DNA of 64,000 nt from the NCBI RefSeq assembly GCF_030272615.1, contig NC_081411.1:214814654-214878653 (forward strand), written 5' to 3'. Below the pieces are notes generated by a model, which was given only the letters and a program-made list of their open reading frames with translations, was not told where the DNA came from and did not search any database. Below are positions 1 to 12,887 of this stretch, in pieces. Source of the DNA: Cryptomeria japonica. Taxonomy: Eukaryota > Streptophyta > Pinopsida > Cupressales > Cupressaceae. Each line of letters begins with the position of its first letter. The stretch's first letter is position 1. The position numbers and the translations under genes were made by a program.

Positions 1-569
1 AACCCCTCAAGCGAAGGATATGATGCAACAGAGTCGGGATATTTTGTAGTCTTTGAGAGATAATCTTTAGCACGCACAAAATCAGCAGAAGTTGTATGCT
101 GATCAGCAACGAATTGAGCGCACCTTTAAGGTGGGCGACATGGTTTACTTGAGGCTCCAGCCTTACAGACAATCTACTCTCAAGAAGAGTAGGGTTGAGA
201 AATTGAAGCCATGTTTCTACGGGCCTTTTAGAGTCATCCGAAGAATTGGGGAAGTGGCGTAAGAATTGGAACTTCCGACGAGCAGTAAGATTCATAATGT
301 ATTGCATGTATCTCACCTTAAGAAGGCTCTTGGGCATAATGTTGTAGTTTTAGCAGAGTTGCCTCCACTTGATGAGGACGGAGAGTTGGTTTTGATTCCT
401 GAAACTATCATTGACTTCAGAGAGCATTCATTGAGAAAAAGGTGATCAAGGAGTACTTGATCAAATGGAAGAACTTACATGTTGAGGATGCTACTTGGGA
501 GAATGAGGAGATTTTGCAACATCCAGGCTTGCAATTGCTTGAGGGCAAGAAATCTTGGGGAGGGTGGAC
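1..569 (+). mobile_element. Ty3/gypsy chromovirus, 3' end of pol (integrase tail plus chromodomain), degenerate
   Basis: From about 90 the plus strand reads as the end of a Ty3/gypsy integrase: the segment FKVGDMVYLRLQPYRQ, then PCFYGPFRVIRRIG, and at about 285-330 the hallmark HNVLHVSHLKKALG that precedes the chromodomain. From about 440 comes a chromodomain-like stretch with EYLIKWKN and ATWENEEIL. In chromoviruses this domain steers integration toward marked chromatin. There is an in-frame stop near 260 (after RRIGEVA), a stop within the upstream part and a shift near 420-430, so the copy is dead. The 5' part of the element lies outside the window. The reading ends directly before a TGTAATG LTR-like start at 570. 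Confidence 0.85.
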
Positions 570-1140
570 TGTAATGTCCCCTTCTCAGTAAGGAATAATC
601 AGTGGTCCATTGGCCTATTCCAAAGACCCGTAGGCTGATTGGAATGAGCAATTAGGGTTTCCTATTTTTTTAGGAGGATTCTTCGCAGTTTTCAGGGATG
701 TTATGATTGGAGTTTTGCAAAATGAATCAAAATTTCCTTTTCAGTTTTCTATAAGCTTCGCAATGGTATGACATGCAATTAGTTCAGGGGAGTTTGCAGA
801 ACTTACAATTTTTAGGAAGTTGATTTCTGTTGTAATGATTGCTAGGTTTTTCTAGGTTTCTCAAGCTGAGCTATAGGGTTCGAAGAACAGTCTTTTTGGA
901 ATTGTTTTCAGGACTTACTATTTTTAGTAATTGTCATTTCAGGCAATTCTATTTTTAGCAGTTCAGTTATGAGTTCACACCCAGCTCAGTTTGATGGTTT
1001 TCAACACTTCAATCCATAGCTCAATTTGGTATTGATTAGTATTTGTTTTGCTAATGATTTGTTAAATATTAATACTTTACTCTAAAGTTTAATATTTAAT
1101 TATATTGTTTGTTGCATATTAATACTTTACTCTAAAGGTC
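570..1140 (+). mobile_element. Candidate 3' LTR of the gypsy element (right end unresolved)
   Basis: The purine-rich run ending at 569 (GGGGAGGGTGG) looks like a polypurine tract, and TGTAATGTCCCC beginning at 570 is a typical plant gypsy LTR start. No coding is seen. The right end cannot be fixed: no CA end with a matching target duplication is visible, and the copia element follows. An exact 22-bp direct repeat (1066-1087 and 1116-1137, containing AATACTTTACTC) lies near its end. Confidence 0.5.
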
Positions 1141-1406
1141 AGAAAAATCACCACGTACACAAGATAGTGTCTATTGCATTTTCTTTGCTCTTGTCTTCTT
1201 TTCTGGGTATCAGATTGTACTGGGTTTTTGTTTTACATATTGTGGGGGGTGTTATTTTTTACTATTTTTTGTAATTTACTTCAGAAAATCAGAACGCCTA
1301 AACTCAAAACAAACAAACAAAAACCCCTTCTACATCTTCTATCTAGTCTAAAAGATCACTTAATTAAAAAAATCAAGAGCAGGTCCAGGTTCAAGTATAG
1401 GTGCCC

Positions 1407-2258
1407 ATGGCAGATTCTTCAGTTGAGCTTCTTACATCCAAAAACTATCACCTCTAGAAATCTTGTATGATGAGGCTTCTCAGATCAAGGGGGTTGTGGT
1501 TCTGTTTGGATGCGGATCAACCGTTGTTGCAGTGTCCTTTTGAGATTCTTCAGCACCAGAATAAGATGGATGAGGCTATGGGTGTCATCTCCTTACATGT
1601 TTCAGACAACTTGCTTTTTCACCTTGATGGTTTGCTCACTCCTTAGGCTATGTGGTCCAAATTTGAAACTCTCTTTGGTACTGTCAATGAGTTTAGAGCA
1701 TTACAGATTGAGGTCGAGCTCTCTTCCTTGTTACTTGAGTCTTTTCCTCACATTGAGGACTTTCTAAACAAGTTCAAAACCACCAGATCTATCTTACATA
1801 GTTGTGGTAAGAATAAGACAGACCCAGAGTGTATCTACCTGATTCTCTCTAAGCTTTGAGGTCCCTATCAGATATTTGCTTCCACATTTTATTCTACTAT
1901 GGATGTGTTGGGTACACGCTTCACCATGCCTACTTTTGATGTATTATGTGATCATTTGACTCGTGAGCAAGCTCACCTATCTCAGTTGGACACTCTCATA
2001 GGATCACAACCAAAAGCATTGGTTGCTCAGACATCTAAAGAGAAAAAGAATCAGAAATCAAAGCCTAAGAAGGATTCATCTAGCAGTGAGCGTTCCTCCA
2101 AGCCACCACCTAAGTCTGATTACAAACCAAATTCCTATCCCAAACAGGAGCACTCTTTTAAGTCTAGTGAGTCTTCCTCCAAGACTAAGAAGAAGTCAGA
2201 TGAACTTTGTAGTTTCTGTGGCAAAGAAGGTCATCCAGTTTCTAATTGTTGGAAATGA
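1407..2258 (+). pseudogene. copia gag, broken
   Basis: Gag packages element RNA into virus-like particles. The start is taken at the ATG at 1407 because it opens MADSSVELLTSKNYHL, a common copia gag beginning, but a stop follows at once after NYHL. The rest continues in shifting frames: a helical gag core at about 1650-1860 and 1899-2010, a Lys/Ser-rich basic linker, and a CCHC zinc knuckle (CSFCGKEGHPVSNC) at about 2209-2250 that would bind RNA. The frame ends at the TGA at 2256-2258. With several disabling changes it cannot act as an intact gag. Confidence 0.8.
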
Positions 2259-2369
2259 TTAGAGGCCTTGGAGGTAGCCATGCAGTAGCATCATATTTCT
2301 CCTCCTCAGCCTCCATCTTCCTCTTCTATTGGGAAAGGACATGCTCTTTTTGTACAAGCTATTCCTTCT

Positions 2370-3470
2370 GCATCCACTTGGATTATTGATTCTGGGGCTT
2401 CTCACCACATGACACACTCACCATAGCTTGTTACCTCACTTGTTCATAGTAATACTTTATAGATTGCAGTTTGTGTCTCAGCACAACTTTCAGTTTCATG
2501 TTCAGGTTTTGTTCCGTTGACAGGTGGTTGTTTTCAGGATGTTCTATTGGTTCCTGACATTTCTATGAACCTCCTCTCTGTTTATCAGATTTGTCATTCT
2601 GGCTCTGGTAGAATGGTTGAGTTCTCACCACATGATGTGGTTATTCGAGAGCTCCATGATCCTGATTTGGTTGTGGCTACTGGCAGTGTTGATCTTGATT
2701 CTCGATTATATCGGTTTGATGGCTTTGAGAGTCTATATGGTTCAGGTGTTTCTCTTATAGAACATGCAGATTCAGTGAGAAGATTGTGGCATGAGCGTTT
2801 TGGCTATGTCAACTACAAATACTTACAACAGATGAGCACACAGGCACTTGTATTGGGCTCCCTCAGATGTCACGTACTGATGGTATGTGTCGAGGTTGTG
2901 CACTTGGCAAGCATCACCGTGAACCTTTTCCTATAGGCAGAGCCACCCGTGCTAAGGAAACCTTGGATTTGATCCACAGTGATCTTATGTCATTTCTGAC
3001 TCCATCTTTTTTAGGGTCCAAGTATGTGCTCACTTTCATTGATGACTTCTCCAAACGCACATGGGTGTACTTTCTTAAGTACAAGTCTAATGTCTTTGAT
3101 TCATCTTGAGTATTTAAGACATTTGTGGAGAAGTAGTCTGGTCTTTCTATAAAGACGATACAGACAGATAATTGGAGAGAATATGTGAATTAGGCTTTTA
3201 CAGATTTCTGCACAGAGCATGGTTTGCAACATCAGTTATCAGTTCCTCACACCGCTCAGCAGAATGGTGTTGCTGAGAGAAAGAACATAACACTAAGGGA
3301 GATGGCCAATTGTATGCTTCAGTCATGTTCTATGCAGCCTGCTTTTTGGGTCGAGGCAGTTAATTGTGCCACCTATATTCAAAATCGAATGCCTCATAAG
3401 GCATTGCGCCAATTGACTCATGAGGAGGCTTGGTCCCATGTTAAGCCTGATGTTTCTTCATTCTGATTTT
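2370..3470 (+). pseudogene. copia protease and integrase, broken
   Basis: An aspartic protease active site (WIIDSGASHHMT) lies at about 2379-2414. It is followed by the linker that ends in an RLWHERFG motif at about 2785 and a zinc-binding pre-integrase segment (CRGCALGKHH) at about 2886-2920. The integrase catalytic core follows, with DLIHSDL at about 2970, YVLTFIDDFSKRTWVYFLK at about 3025-3080, an IQTDN equivalent at about 3158 and HTAQQNGVAERKN at about 3247-3288. In-frame stops at about 3107, 3136 and 3190 break the core. These domains would process the polyprotein and insert the cDNA. Confidence 0.85.
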
Positions 3471-3817
3471 TTGGTAGGGAGGCTTGGGTGTTTATTCTAG
3501 ATTCTCAAAGGAAAGCCATGGAGAGGAAGAGACGACCACTCATTTTTGTTGACTAATGTGAGGATGTTAAGGTGTACGGGTTGTTTGATCTTGATTCCAG
3601 AGAGGTCATGTTTAGGCGGGATTTCCAGTTTGATGAGCGCCTTCCTCAGATGGATTCTCCATCAACAACTTCTCCCTCACTACCTCCTCCTCCCTCTTCA
3701 TCTTTTGAGGATCCCTTCTTCCTTGAGGATGATGGTCCACCTTGACCACCACCACCACCACCTGCTACTCAGCATTTGCCCAAGTGAGCCCAATTTACAG
3801 TTGATGTTGTTGGTTGT

Positions 3818-5449
3818 ATGGCAGGTGATCCTACTGACACTCGTCGTACTCGTACACAGACATTTAGTTCTATTCTTCTAAGTCATGCCATTTTGGATGA
3901 TCCTCAGAAATTTTCAGAGGCGATACGTCACCCAGAGTGGGATAGGGCCATGGATGAGGAGTATTCTTCTTTGATGAAGAATCATACTTGGGATCTTTGT
4001 TCTCTTCCAAAGGGAAGAAAGTTGGTTCAATGCAAGTGGGTTTATCAAACCAAGTATGTTGCAGATGGTTTTATTAATAAGTATAAGGATCGTCTTTTTG
4101 CGAAGAGGTTTTCTCAGGTGGAGGGTATTGATTACTCCGAGACCTTTGCTCCTATCGCCAAGATGAATTCTATTCTCTTTGTACATTCTCTAGCATCTTC
4201 ACAGGGACGGACAGTTTTTTAGATGGATGTGAAGAGTGCTTTCTTGCATGGATACCTTCATGAGGAGATCTATATGGAGCAGCCTCAGGGATTTGTGCAG
4301 GATTCCTCTTTGGTTTGCAGACTTTGACGTTCATTATATATTCTCAAATAGGCTCCTCGGGCTTGGTATGAGAAGATAGACTCCTTCTTGCTTTCCATGC
4401 TCTTTACACGTTGTCATTCTGATCCTACAGTCTACATGCAACGTCAGGGGGATGATATAGTTATTATTTTGCTCTATATTGATGATCTTATCATTACCGG
4501 TAGTTCATCCTCCTTGATTTAGGATATTCAGTGAGCCTTGATGGAGCAGTTTGAGATGACAGATCTTGACCTTCTACACTATTTTTTGGGCCTACAGGTT
4601 ATTCACTCTTCCAATGGGATTTCCATACTTTAGCAGAATTATGCTCTTGATATGCTTCACAGATTTGACATGCTTACTTGCAAGCCTGCTCCCACACCAT
4701 TTCAGTCAGGTGTTGTTTTGTCTACCACTTGTTCTAGACCTTCTGTGGATTCTACCTTATATAGGCAGTTGTTTGGCAGTTTGTTGTACCTGACCCATAC
4801 CTGCCCAGATCTTTCTTTTGCGGTTGGTCTTGTCTCTCGATTCTCCCATGATCCTCATGAGAGCCATTGGTAAGCAACCAAATGTATTTTGAGGCACATT
4901 CGAGGCACTACACAGTTTGGCATTCACTATACTTCAGGATCCCCTCACATTGTTGGCTTCACTAATTCAGATTGGGCTGGTGATGCTCAAGATCAGAAGT
5001 CTACTTCTGGCTTTGTTTTTTGCCTTGGTTCTAGTCCTATCACATGGTCTTGCAACAAGCAGTCTACTATTGCATTATCATCTACAAAGGCTGAGTACTG
5101 AGCAGCGGTGTTAGCTAGTCAGGAGGTTTTATGGCTTCGACAGTTGATGACTGAGTTTGGGTTTCCTCCTGATGGTCCCACTATTCTTTGGTGTGATAAT
5201 CAGAGTGTCATTCACCTTTCTCGCAACCCAGTGGAGCACCAGAGGTCTAAACACATTGACCTTCACATGCACTTCATCAAACAGTTGATTCACGATGGCT
5301 TTCTCATCTTGGAGTACATTCCTACAGAGGATCAGGTTGCTGACATCTTCACTAAACCTTTTGCATCTATGTGCTATCTTCAGATGCACTCTATGCTTGG
5401 GGTGAAGGAAGTTGTCCTTGGGGGTCTCATTGAGGCCTTCCTTCCTTGA
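3818..5449 (+). pseudogene. copia reverse transcriptase and RNase H, broken
   Basis: RT begins with the HPEWDRAMDEEYSSLMKNHTW motif region at about 3930-3995 and continues through YKDRLFAKRFSQVEGIDYSETFAP at about 4080-4155, a typical Ty1/copia palm. The catalytic YVDD is seen as LYIDDLIITG at about 4473-4503. RNase H is recognisable from GSLLYLTHTCPDLSFAVG (about 4775-4830) to SDWAGDAQDQKSTSG (about 4968-5012), the ALSSTKAEY end at about 5070-5098 and DNQSVIHLSRNPVEH at about 5198-5240, ending at TGA 5447-5449. Stops near 4221, 4325, 4522 and 5099 plus shifts inactivate it. Confidence 0.88.
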
Positions 5450-5664
5450 TGTTCTTTTTTGCATGATTTTCCCATCTCTTTTTGGAGTAGAGTTTTTTCC
5501 CATGTGGTTTTCTCTATTTCTCTGTTTCATAGAGATTTGGTTGTGATTAGGTACCTCATTAGGCCTTGTTGTCGGGACCCAAATTTGCCTTCTTCTTGTA
5601 GTTGCATTTTGCTTTCCTGCATTTAGTGTTTTTAGCTACTCCCTAAGTTCATCTTAAGGGGGGG

Positions 5665-6033
5665 TGTTAGAGTTATCTTGTATTAGCTAATAATTATTTA
5701 TTTAATTATTAGTCTATTATACTCTACACTTAAGCTAAACTTAGGCATTTAATAATATTGTAGGTATTTAATAGTTATTTTAATTATTAAATACTCTTTA
5801 TCCCTTTAGGATTTCTTTTCTCTTGTCATAAGGATTGTATTGTAACTTTTCTTTTTCAATTCCCTCTCTAAAATGATAAGCTTTTCTTCGGAGCCTTTTT
5901 TGTGTTTTGTCTCTCGTGACAGGTATTTTGCTTGTAGATGCTCTTGGGATCTCAGCAATTGTACTTTCTCAACTTCTTCATTCTTTGATTAGCCAAATCA
6001 AAATTTTATGTTCATTTTAATCCCCTCATAACA
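5665..6033 (+). mobile_element. 3' LTR of the copia element
   Basis: The LTR starts with TGTTAG directly after the polypurine tract. Two right ends are possible: TAACA at 6029-6033, which is the inverted complement of the TGTTA start, or GTGACA at 5921, which fits better with the pyrimidine-rich sequence before the putative primer site at 1204. I prefer 6033 on the inverted termini. No target duplication could be matched because the left LTR is missing. Confidence 0.65.
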
Positions 6034-9000
6034 ATTATCTTAGAAAGACACAAAAAGACAAAGAAAACAAAAAAAATGGTCTATAATCTTGTCTTCCTAC
6101 AATTGTCTTTTATTCATTGCAAGTTTGATGTCTTTGCACTTTAACCTGAAAAAATGATTGTTTATATATTTCATTCTTCAAAAGTGAAAAGAAGTTGCAT
6201 TCAATGGTCAATTATAAACATGAAAAAGATTATTTTAAACTAAAAAATTAACTAGATAACATTAAAGCTCTTATGAAATATTGATGATTTTCTATAGAAA
6301 AATCATCAAAGAAGAATAGTGTATGCAAAATATATGCTCACTTGTAGTTTGAAAAGGAAAGACTAACTTTGGCTGATTATATCTAAATTTTTATAATTAA
6401 TCTAAATAAGTGGCCTAATCCACAATGTCCATCTCACAACCATCATTCCAATGACTGCAAAACTGAAAATCTAATAAAGCTAAAAAAATATATTAATGTT
6501 TTACTGCATGTTGGGGTTTTTGGAAATTGCAAAGCGGAAGAGCAAGTAGCTTGGCCAAGTGATTAAAACCTTGTTAATTATTATTTTTTAACCAATAAAT
6601 AAAATACAATTAATTATTAACAAAATTTAAGATGTGGAAAAGTGAAAACACAATCTAGAAAGTGCAAATCCACACAAGTGCATGGATTGTAAAAGAAAGT
6701 TCCTAAAAAGTGAGTTTTTAAAGTTTAAAATATTGTCTTGCACCAAAACTATAGACTATTATATATGTAAATTCATTTCTCATCCATTCTAGACATAGTC
6801 GTGACATCCATCCTAGGAGGGTCTTATGCAAATTTGATTTTTGAAGCCTCTTGAAAAGACATGCAACTAGTGAGAGAAGAAACACACAAAACACACTCAT
6901 AGGTCAAAAACAATTTAAAGGTTATTATGTTCATGTAGGGCTTAAAAAAAATGTAAGCATATAAATTGGAAATTAAGAAATATAACAAACTCAAAAATAA
7001 AATAAAAACTCAAATCTAATTCCTCTAAGACCAATTATCTTACTACAAATCAAAAAAGAGAAAGATGTTACTTCTCCTTGTTTAGAATGTGGATGTTAAA
7101 TCTTTATGACATAACACGCTATTGATGATTGATTTGTCTTTGATAGAGTAGAATTGCATAAGATGCGAGATCTTGAAATGATAAAGGAATGATCCTATTT
7201 TTAGATTTTATAAGTGAAAAATCAACAAGGAAATGAGGATAAGATTAATGGCAACAATTTAATAATTTTCTATTTCAATTCATAAAGAGGATGATATTGA
7301 AAATTCATTATTTAATAAATGGATAAATATACACTTTGAGTTTCCATTTGAATATGATGTTAACTTGTGAGAAGATAATTATAAATTATTTAATTTATTT
7401 TTTGATGAGGAGGTTGCTAATTTGAAGAATGATTTAATTGATTAGATGAAAATAAAAATTAAATATAATTTAAAAATGAATAATTAGCTCCCATTTTATT
7501 AAAAAATAAAATATTAATTAATTTAATTGATAAATAAAAACTAATAATAATGATGTGATAAATGGTTAATAGTATTTAATGGATAATAAATTATAATGAT
7601 TAATGTGGGGAATATTTAATTAATGGTAATGATAAGAGGAGTATTTTAGTATCTGCAACCATCTAATGCTCTATCACCTTGAGAAGGTCTCAATTCATGA
7701 TGTATAATTCCTCATGCATCAAATTTATGACAATTATAATTAGATTTAATTAACAATTTATCATTTAAATTAGAAATAAGTAAATAGAAAATATTTTCAA
7801 TGCATGTCTTGGTACTTTTAGCCTTTAAAACATGAAACATTTCATTTTTTTCTCAAATAACCATGTGATTGATATGAAAAAACTAGCACATGTCTTCTCA
7901 AGTAGGTCAACAAAAGTAGTTGTAGATTTAAATTGTTCAAAGCACGTGCTTTAGCATTATCATTATTCAACACATTGTCATGCTCAAATTTAGGAAAAAA
8001 ATTTTATGATAGCCTTACCTACTAAAGTGTTTGATTGTATGCTTGGGAGGGCCATTGGGTGTATCTAATGAAGGTGTAGAATCTAATTCCCTGTGACCAT
8101 TTTTAATGATATTAGTCTTAAACCAATGATATATTTTCTTGTTCATATTTTTTTTTATCTTGATTATCCATTTTATAGCTAAACCAATTGGATACTTTAC
8201 CTCTCGATTTCCTTCACTTTTTTTGTTATTTTTGTCCTTATTCTTAACTAAAAAGAGTGAATTTAAAACTTGATTTGACTAGTTATTATCTTCTTCATTT
8301 GAATAATCATAATCAATTGACCAACAATACTCTATTATGCCTAAAAATTGATTGTAGTTTCGTGAGAGTTAGTATGGGAAATAACTTCTATACATAATTA
8401 AATATTGACCATATTGACCCAAAATTGTCTATTAAAAGTGATTAATCTAGTTCAATATAGATGTTGATTATAAAATTTGATTATTATTATTGACATAGTT
8501 TATTGAGTGAGGTATTTGTAGCTGATTACAACCATGTGATAAGTGATTAGAATGTCAAATTCTTTAAAAAATTGCAAGAAACAATAATGATTTGATGAAA
8601 AGAAGATGTAGTGATTCTCACAAGTGGAGTATGGTAGACTATCGAAACAAAAGAGAAATTTAGAGGAAAACTACTAGCAAGAATATTTTGTGAGGAAGCA
8701 TTTACAATATTAAAATTACTAGCAACATAAGAACTTTGCATAGCCTATAATCTCTTCATCCTTAATTTTTAAGTCTTCTCGTCTATCTACCCAAGTTTTG
8801 ATATTATTGAACTCTTTTAACAATTCCTCATCAGTCTAGGCTTGAAATCCTAATAAGAAATATTATAAATCATAAAATAAATATTTGCATTTGTAAATTT
8901 AGTTTTACCAAATGCATGAGCATATAGACTAACATATGGAGAGGTATTAGGGATTGTAGGTACATTTTGATGACTGCTATGTTGACGCATATTGATACTT

Positions 9001-9093
9001 GGGAAATTAAATTGATCACATATCTTTTAGATATTCGTATCTCTTGTTGGCAATGCCACAAGACACCATTTTATGGCTCATGCCAAATCTACT
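6034..9093. other. AT-rich stretch without recognisable gene
   Basis: About 3 kb of low-GC sequence in which all open frames are short (up to about 64 codons) and of biased, low-complexity composition. I see no domain, splice-supported exon or paired repeat. Confidence 0.6.
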
Positions 9094-11066
9094 CGTTATT
9101 AAAATATGTAATTTATCCCACTTTGCTTGGGGAGAAATGCATGCACAATTTTTGCATGAAGTTAAGAATATGATGTATAAATATAGTTTTTTCATGTTAA
9201 GTTTGTAATTTATGTATGGATTGCATGATAAGTTTCTAAACTTTCTAGAAATTAATAATTGTGTCAAAGACCTCTATTTAATAAGGCTATTGTAATTATT
9301 TATTTGTCTCTATTCTGTTCTTAGATGATCAATCCGTGTTATAAAATGAATCAACAAAAGATTAGTTTGTGTAATTATTATTGTACATCATTTATGTGTT
9401 TTATTATTTGTTTATTTTGTATCAAAGCAAGTTTGAGAAGGTTATTTAGGCTCAATAATTTGTAAAATAATGAGATTGTGGGAGGTTGAAGAGACAACCA
9501 TAATATTGAATAAATTGTTAGATTCAATCATAACTGAAGATAAAAAGATTGTTGTATTTTTAGAGTCTAAGAAAGATCGTCAATGTGAATTTGAATTAAT
9601 CTCCTTCAACTAATTAAAGTTAGTGGTGAATAAATAAATATCATCGTTCATGTTTATAACATATCTATCAAGTAAAGTGCAAGTTGCTCGGTGATAGCTA
9701 GCATGGAGATTCAATGACAAAGGTGGAATTGTAAGTTGAAAAAGCCATTATCAAATTTAAATATTTTTTTTGCAATTATTTGGTTGTAGGAGATCAAAAG
9801 AGATCTCAAATTCATAAATGTTGTAGTTTGAAAGAAATCACCAAGTCAAGACCACCACTAGTGAAGGAAATATTGCACTCTAAATTTCTTGAAAGAAGGT
9901 ATCTTTAGTTTAAAATCTATATAAATATTTTTAGTTGTCGCTTGTAAAAACCATTGACAAACTAGACAATAGATCATTTAAAAAAAAAGGTGTAGAAATT
10001 AGAATATCCAAAATCACCTAGTCAAAGTGTGAAGATACCACCACAAATCAATATTATTCCCAAATCCTATTTTTAGAGAGACCGTAGTAGAAGAAAAAAG
10101 TGATAATAAATTACAAGGTTAAATCATTTTTGTTTGATTGATATTTCCAAGTTCTTACCAAAGAAATTATAGCAAGGAAGCCATGGGCTAAGGAAATCAC
10201 TCAATTGGCACTGTCCAAAGGTGAAATTGATTATAAAAAGAAGAGATCAAGGTCAAAGTGAAGTTTTCATATCAATTTAAAAGAGGAATAAACATTTTTT
10301 CATAACCTCATGTTTAAAGAGAAGTTTCAACCCTTAAAGTTTGTTTAAAAAGTTATCTAGTCAAAAAGAAGATTAGGCATAATCTACCAAGTTTAAATCC
10401 ATCTCAAAGAAAGGTGAAGACCTCAATTTGTAAGGAAGTGAAATCAAATCCTTAAAAAATGCCATAGTGTTTTTGTCAAAATAAATTGAATTCGGGCTCT
10501 GTAGGAGAGAAAGTGTGGACCCTTGAAGGAGTAATAGCTAGGTAAAATGCAATCTTAAAGGAGATCACCACACCATAATAGGCACTGTGGTAGGAGAGAA
10601 GCCCACACAACTCAAAAGAAAAAACGAAGTCAACCATATATGTTATTGAGAGGAATAGTTGGTTTTGTGTTGAATCAATTAGTGGTTGAAATTAAGGGGG
10701 GAGATTGTTGGAATATTTAATTTCTCCCAATTCACATGAGCAAATCTCCATGCACATTTTTTGCATGAAGTCAAAAATAAGATGTCTAAACATTGATTTG
10801 TATGTTAAGTTTATAATCTGCATTAGGTTGCATAATAAGTTTTAGAATTTCTAGAATCAGTTTGTTGTATTAAATACCTCTATTTATTGAGCAATTGTAT
10901 TATATTCCTTGTCTCTGATCATTTATTTAGTTGATCCTTGATCAGGTAATCAAGAAATTTTTGTAATCAAGAAATTTTTGTAATGTTTGAGATTGAATAA
11001 AAAAATATTGTATGTTCAAACCAATTCTCTTTTCACTATAGAAATTTCTATGTTTTCTAATTTCTT
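9094..11066 (+). mobile_element. Internally deleted Ty1/copia-type element with two diverged LTRs
   Basis: Two homologous segments lie in direct orientation, about 9094-9415 and 10706-11066. Both share, in order, a GCATGCACA-like block, TTTTTGCATGAAGT, TGTTAAGTTT, a TTGCATxATAAGTTT block and ACCTCTATTTA. A degraded primer site TTGTATCAAAGC (9417-9428, compare TGGTATCAGAGC) follows the first. A clear polypurine tract ATTAAGGGGGGAGAT (10691-10705) precedes TGTTGGAA at the second. The interior is only about 1.3 kb and has no intact frame; a gag remnant near 9470-9600 is possible. LTR edges other than 10706 are approximate. Confidence 0.75.
10706..11066 (+). repeat. 3' LTR of the deleted copia element
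   Basis: It starts with TGTTGGAATATT after the polypurine tract. It contains a perfect 17-bp tandem duplication (TAATCAAGAAATTTTTG) near 10947-10981 that the 5' copy lacks. The right end is estimated from alignment to the first LTR. Confidence 0.65.
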
Positions 11067-12515
11067 CACTTGTCCCTTTTTTCTCTTTTTCCTTTCTCCG
11101 TCATATAATTGTAATAACAAAATCTACTTTTCCCTTTATGTTTATCCTTTTATGATTTTATGGTAATCCATAATCTGTTCCAATGACCTCACATTTGAAC
11201 AAGTAGATAGGATATCACCACATTTTATAGAGTCTAGCTTCCATGCCCCCAACGACATTTCTTGTCTCTCTTTTCATCACATATCTCTTGCCTCTCAATT
11301 TTGCCACAAATTTTAACTCCTTTCTTACACCATTCTTTTTGCCTTTCTTCTCTTCCAACTCCCCCAAAACTAGTCAAAATCATATTTTTTTATGAGAGTG
11401 AGGGTGAAGGATTGGATATTCTACACCAACTAGCCATCAACGTAACATTTTCTTCTCAACAGAAGGTTGTCCCCTCTTTGTCCCCTCTTTTCAGCATGAA
11501 TCTCCTCTCAATCAACTATGCCCATGCTTTTGTATTCCTACACCATGCTCTTCTACTTGCACAACCATTCCTACCATACCCATGTCATTCCTATTAATAT
11601 CGAGCTATCTCCTTTATCTCCTTTCTCATTTTCAAAGTCTTTTTAATTTTCCTCATTTTATTTTTATTTTGTTGATATTCTTTGAAAGCTAGAAACAAAT
11701 ATGACAAAATAAACACATATTTTGTGGGATACTATCTTATTTAATGTAATAATATATATTTATACATTCAAATAGTACTTGATATAAACAATTAGTGTCA
11801 TATCATGAAATGTAAATTTTAATCAAATTTATTTATTGTATGTCATTCTAATATTTATTATCTATTGAATGACTACAAAATATTAACAAATATTAATATC
11901 ATGATTTGTTAACCTTCATATATAAACAATGATAGAAACACTTGAAAATAAATTTTATGTTCATGAAACTTTTATTATAGACAACTTCAATTTCTCATAT
12001 CACCAATTGGATATCTATTGAACATTACAAAGCAAGCCAAAAGAACCCCACACATCAATTTTTTTAGAAGGGTTAAATATATAAATGGGCATTCAATTAG
12101 AAATAGAAAAATATTTGTTTGAAGAGTAGCCATGATTCTTCATTCCTCATGTGAATTGATGATGGAGTAATTAAACAGATCTTAGACGCATTAAATAGAA
12201 ATAGAGATTAAGTTTTGAATGTTTCAATAGAATTTTTAATTTAACTGGGTACGTATTGGAAAAGTCTTTCATAAGTGTGAACTCTAACAGACATGGAAAC
12301 GAATCTTTATGGGACTTTTCTATTCTGTGTAAACAATGCTTATAAATATTATTCGGTCAATCCAAATCTTTATAATAAATTGCAGCAGGTGAAAGGGGAA
12401 CTCTGGTCTCTCATAGAATATATAAACTACTTATATTTATAATATTGCTGAGGGAAACTCGGGTAAGATGGGACCGAGGAAGGTTGTTTTATGGATTATG
12501 TGCAAACATGGTGCC
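11067..12515. other. No gene recognised
   Basis: The first part (to about 11640) is pyrimidine-rich on the plus strand and the remainder AT-rich. The longest frame (11262-11597) is a low-complexity Leu/Ser/His-rich translation without start context or homology that I recognise. Confidence 0.55.
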
Positions 12516-12887
12516 ATAATTTGGATGGCGCATGATTTCACCTATGTAGCTTGGGCCCAATTTCCTTTGTTTCTCTTCATTATTAAAAATGATGGAGTAA
12601 TAAATCATGCGCAGACACTTAAGAGTTAATCATGTTTAGTTCTGGACTTGGTTGTTTGTTCATTGATTCGCTCATCTTTTCACTCTTATACATCCTTTTG
12701 AATGATAGTAGCCTTATACGTCAGGTTAACCAAAGATTCTGAAGTTCTAAAATGCCTAGAGTCATTTTTCCCAGATAGTCGCCATTTGTTATGCCCTGCA
12801 TACCTAACCCCATTAGTTTCCTTGTTTTGAAAATATGGGTCCCTCTTTTGCTTTCTATAGCTTTGGTTTCTTAAGTTTTGCCTGGAC

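Larger units (their letters stand above)
1204..5664 (+). mobile_element. Ty1/copia retrotransposon internal region, near full length, pseudogenised
   Basis: Domain order is gag, protease, integrase, reverse transcriptase, RNase H, the diagnostic Ty1/copia order. A weak tRNA-Met-like primer site (GGGTATCAGATT) lies at about 1205-1216, and a polypurine tract (CTTAAGGGGGGG) ends at 5664 just before the 3' LTR. Stops and frameshifts are scattered through every domain, so no full polyprotein can be made. No convincing matching 5' LTR is seen upstream of 1204, so the left end may be rearranged. Confidence 0.88.

Noticed and set aside
3914-4186. Minus-strand frame in the copia RT
   Set aside because: Antisense to clear reverse transcriptase motifs.
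11262-11597. 111-codon frame as a small secreted protein gene
   Set aside because: Low-complexity pyrimidine-rich DNA gives a Leu/Ser/His-rich translation; there is no good start context or cleavage pattern.
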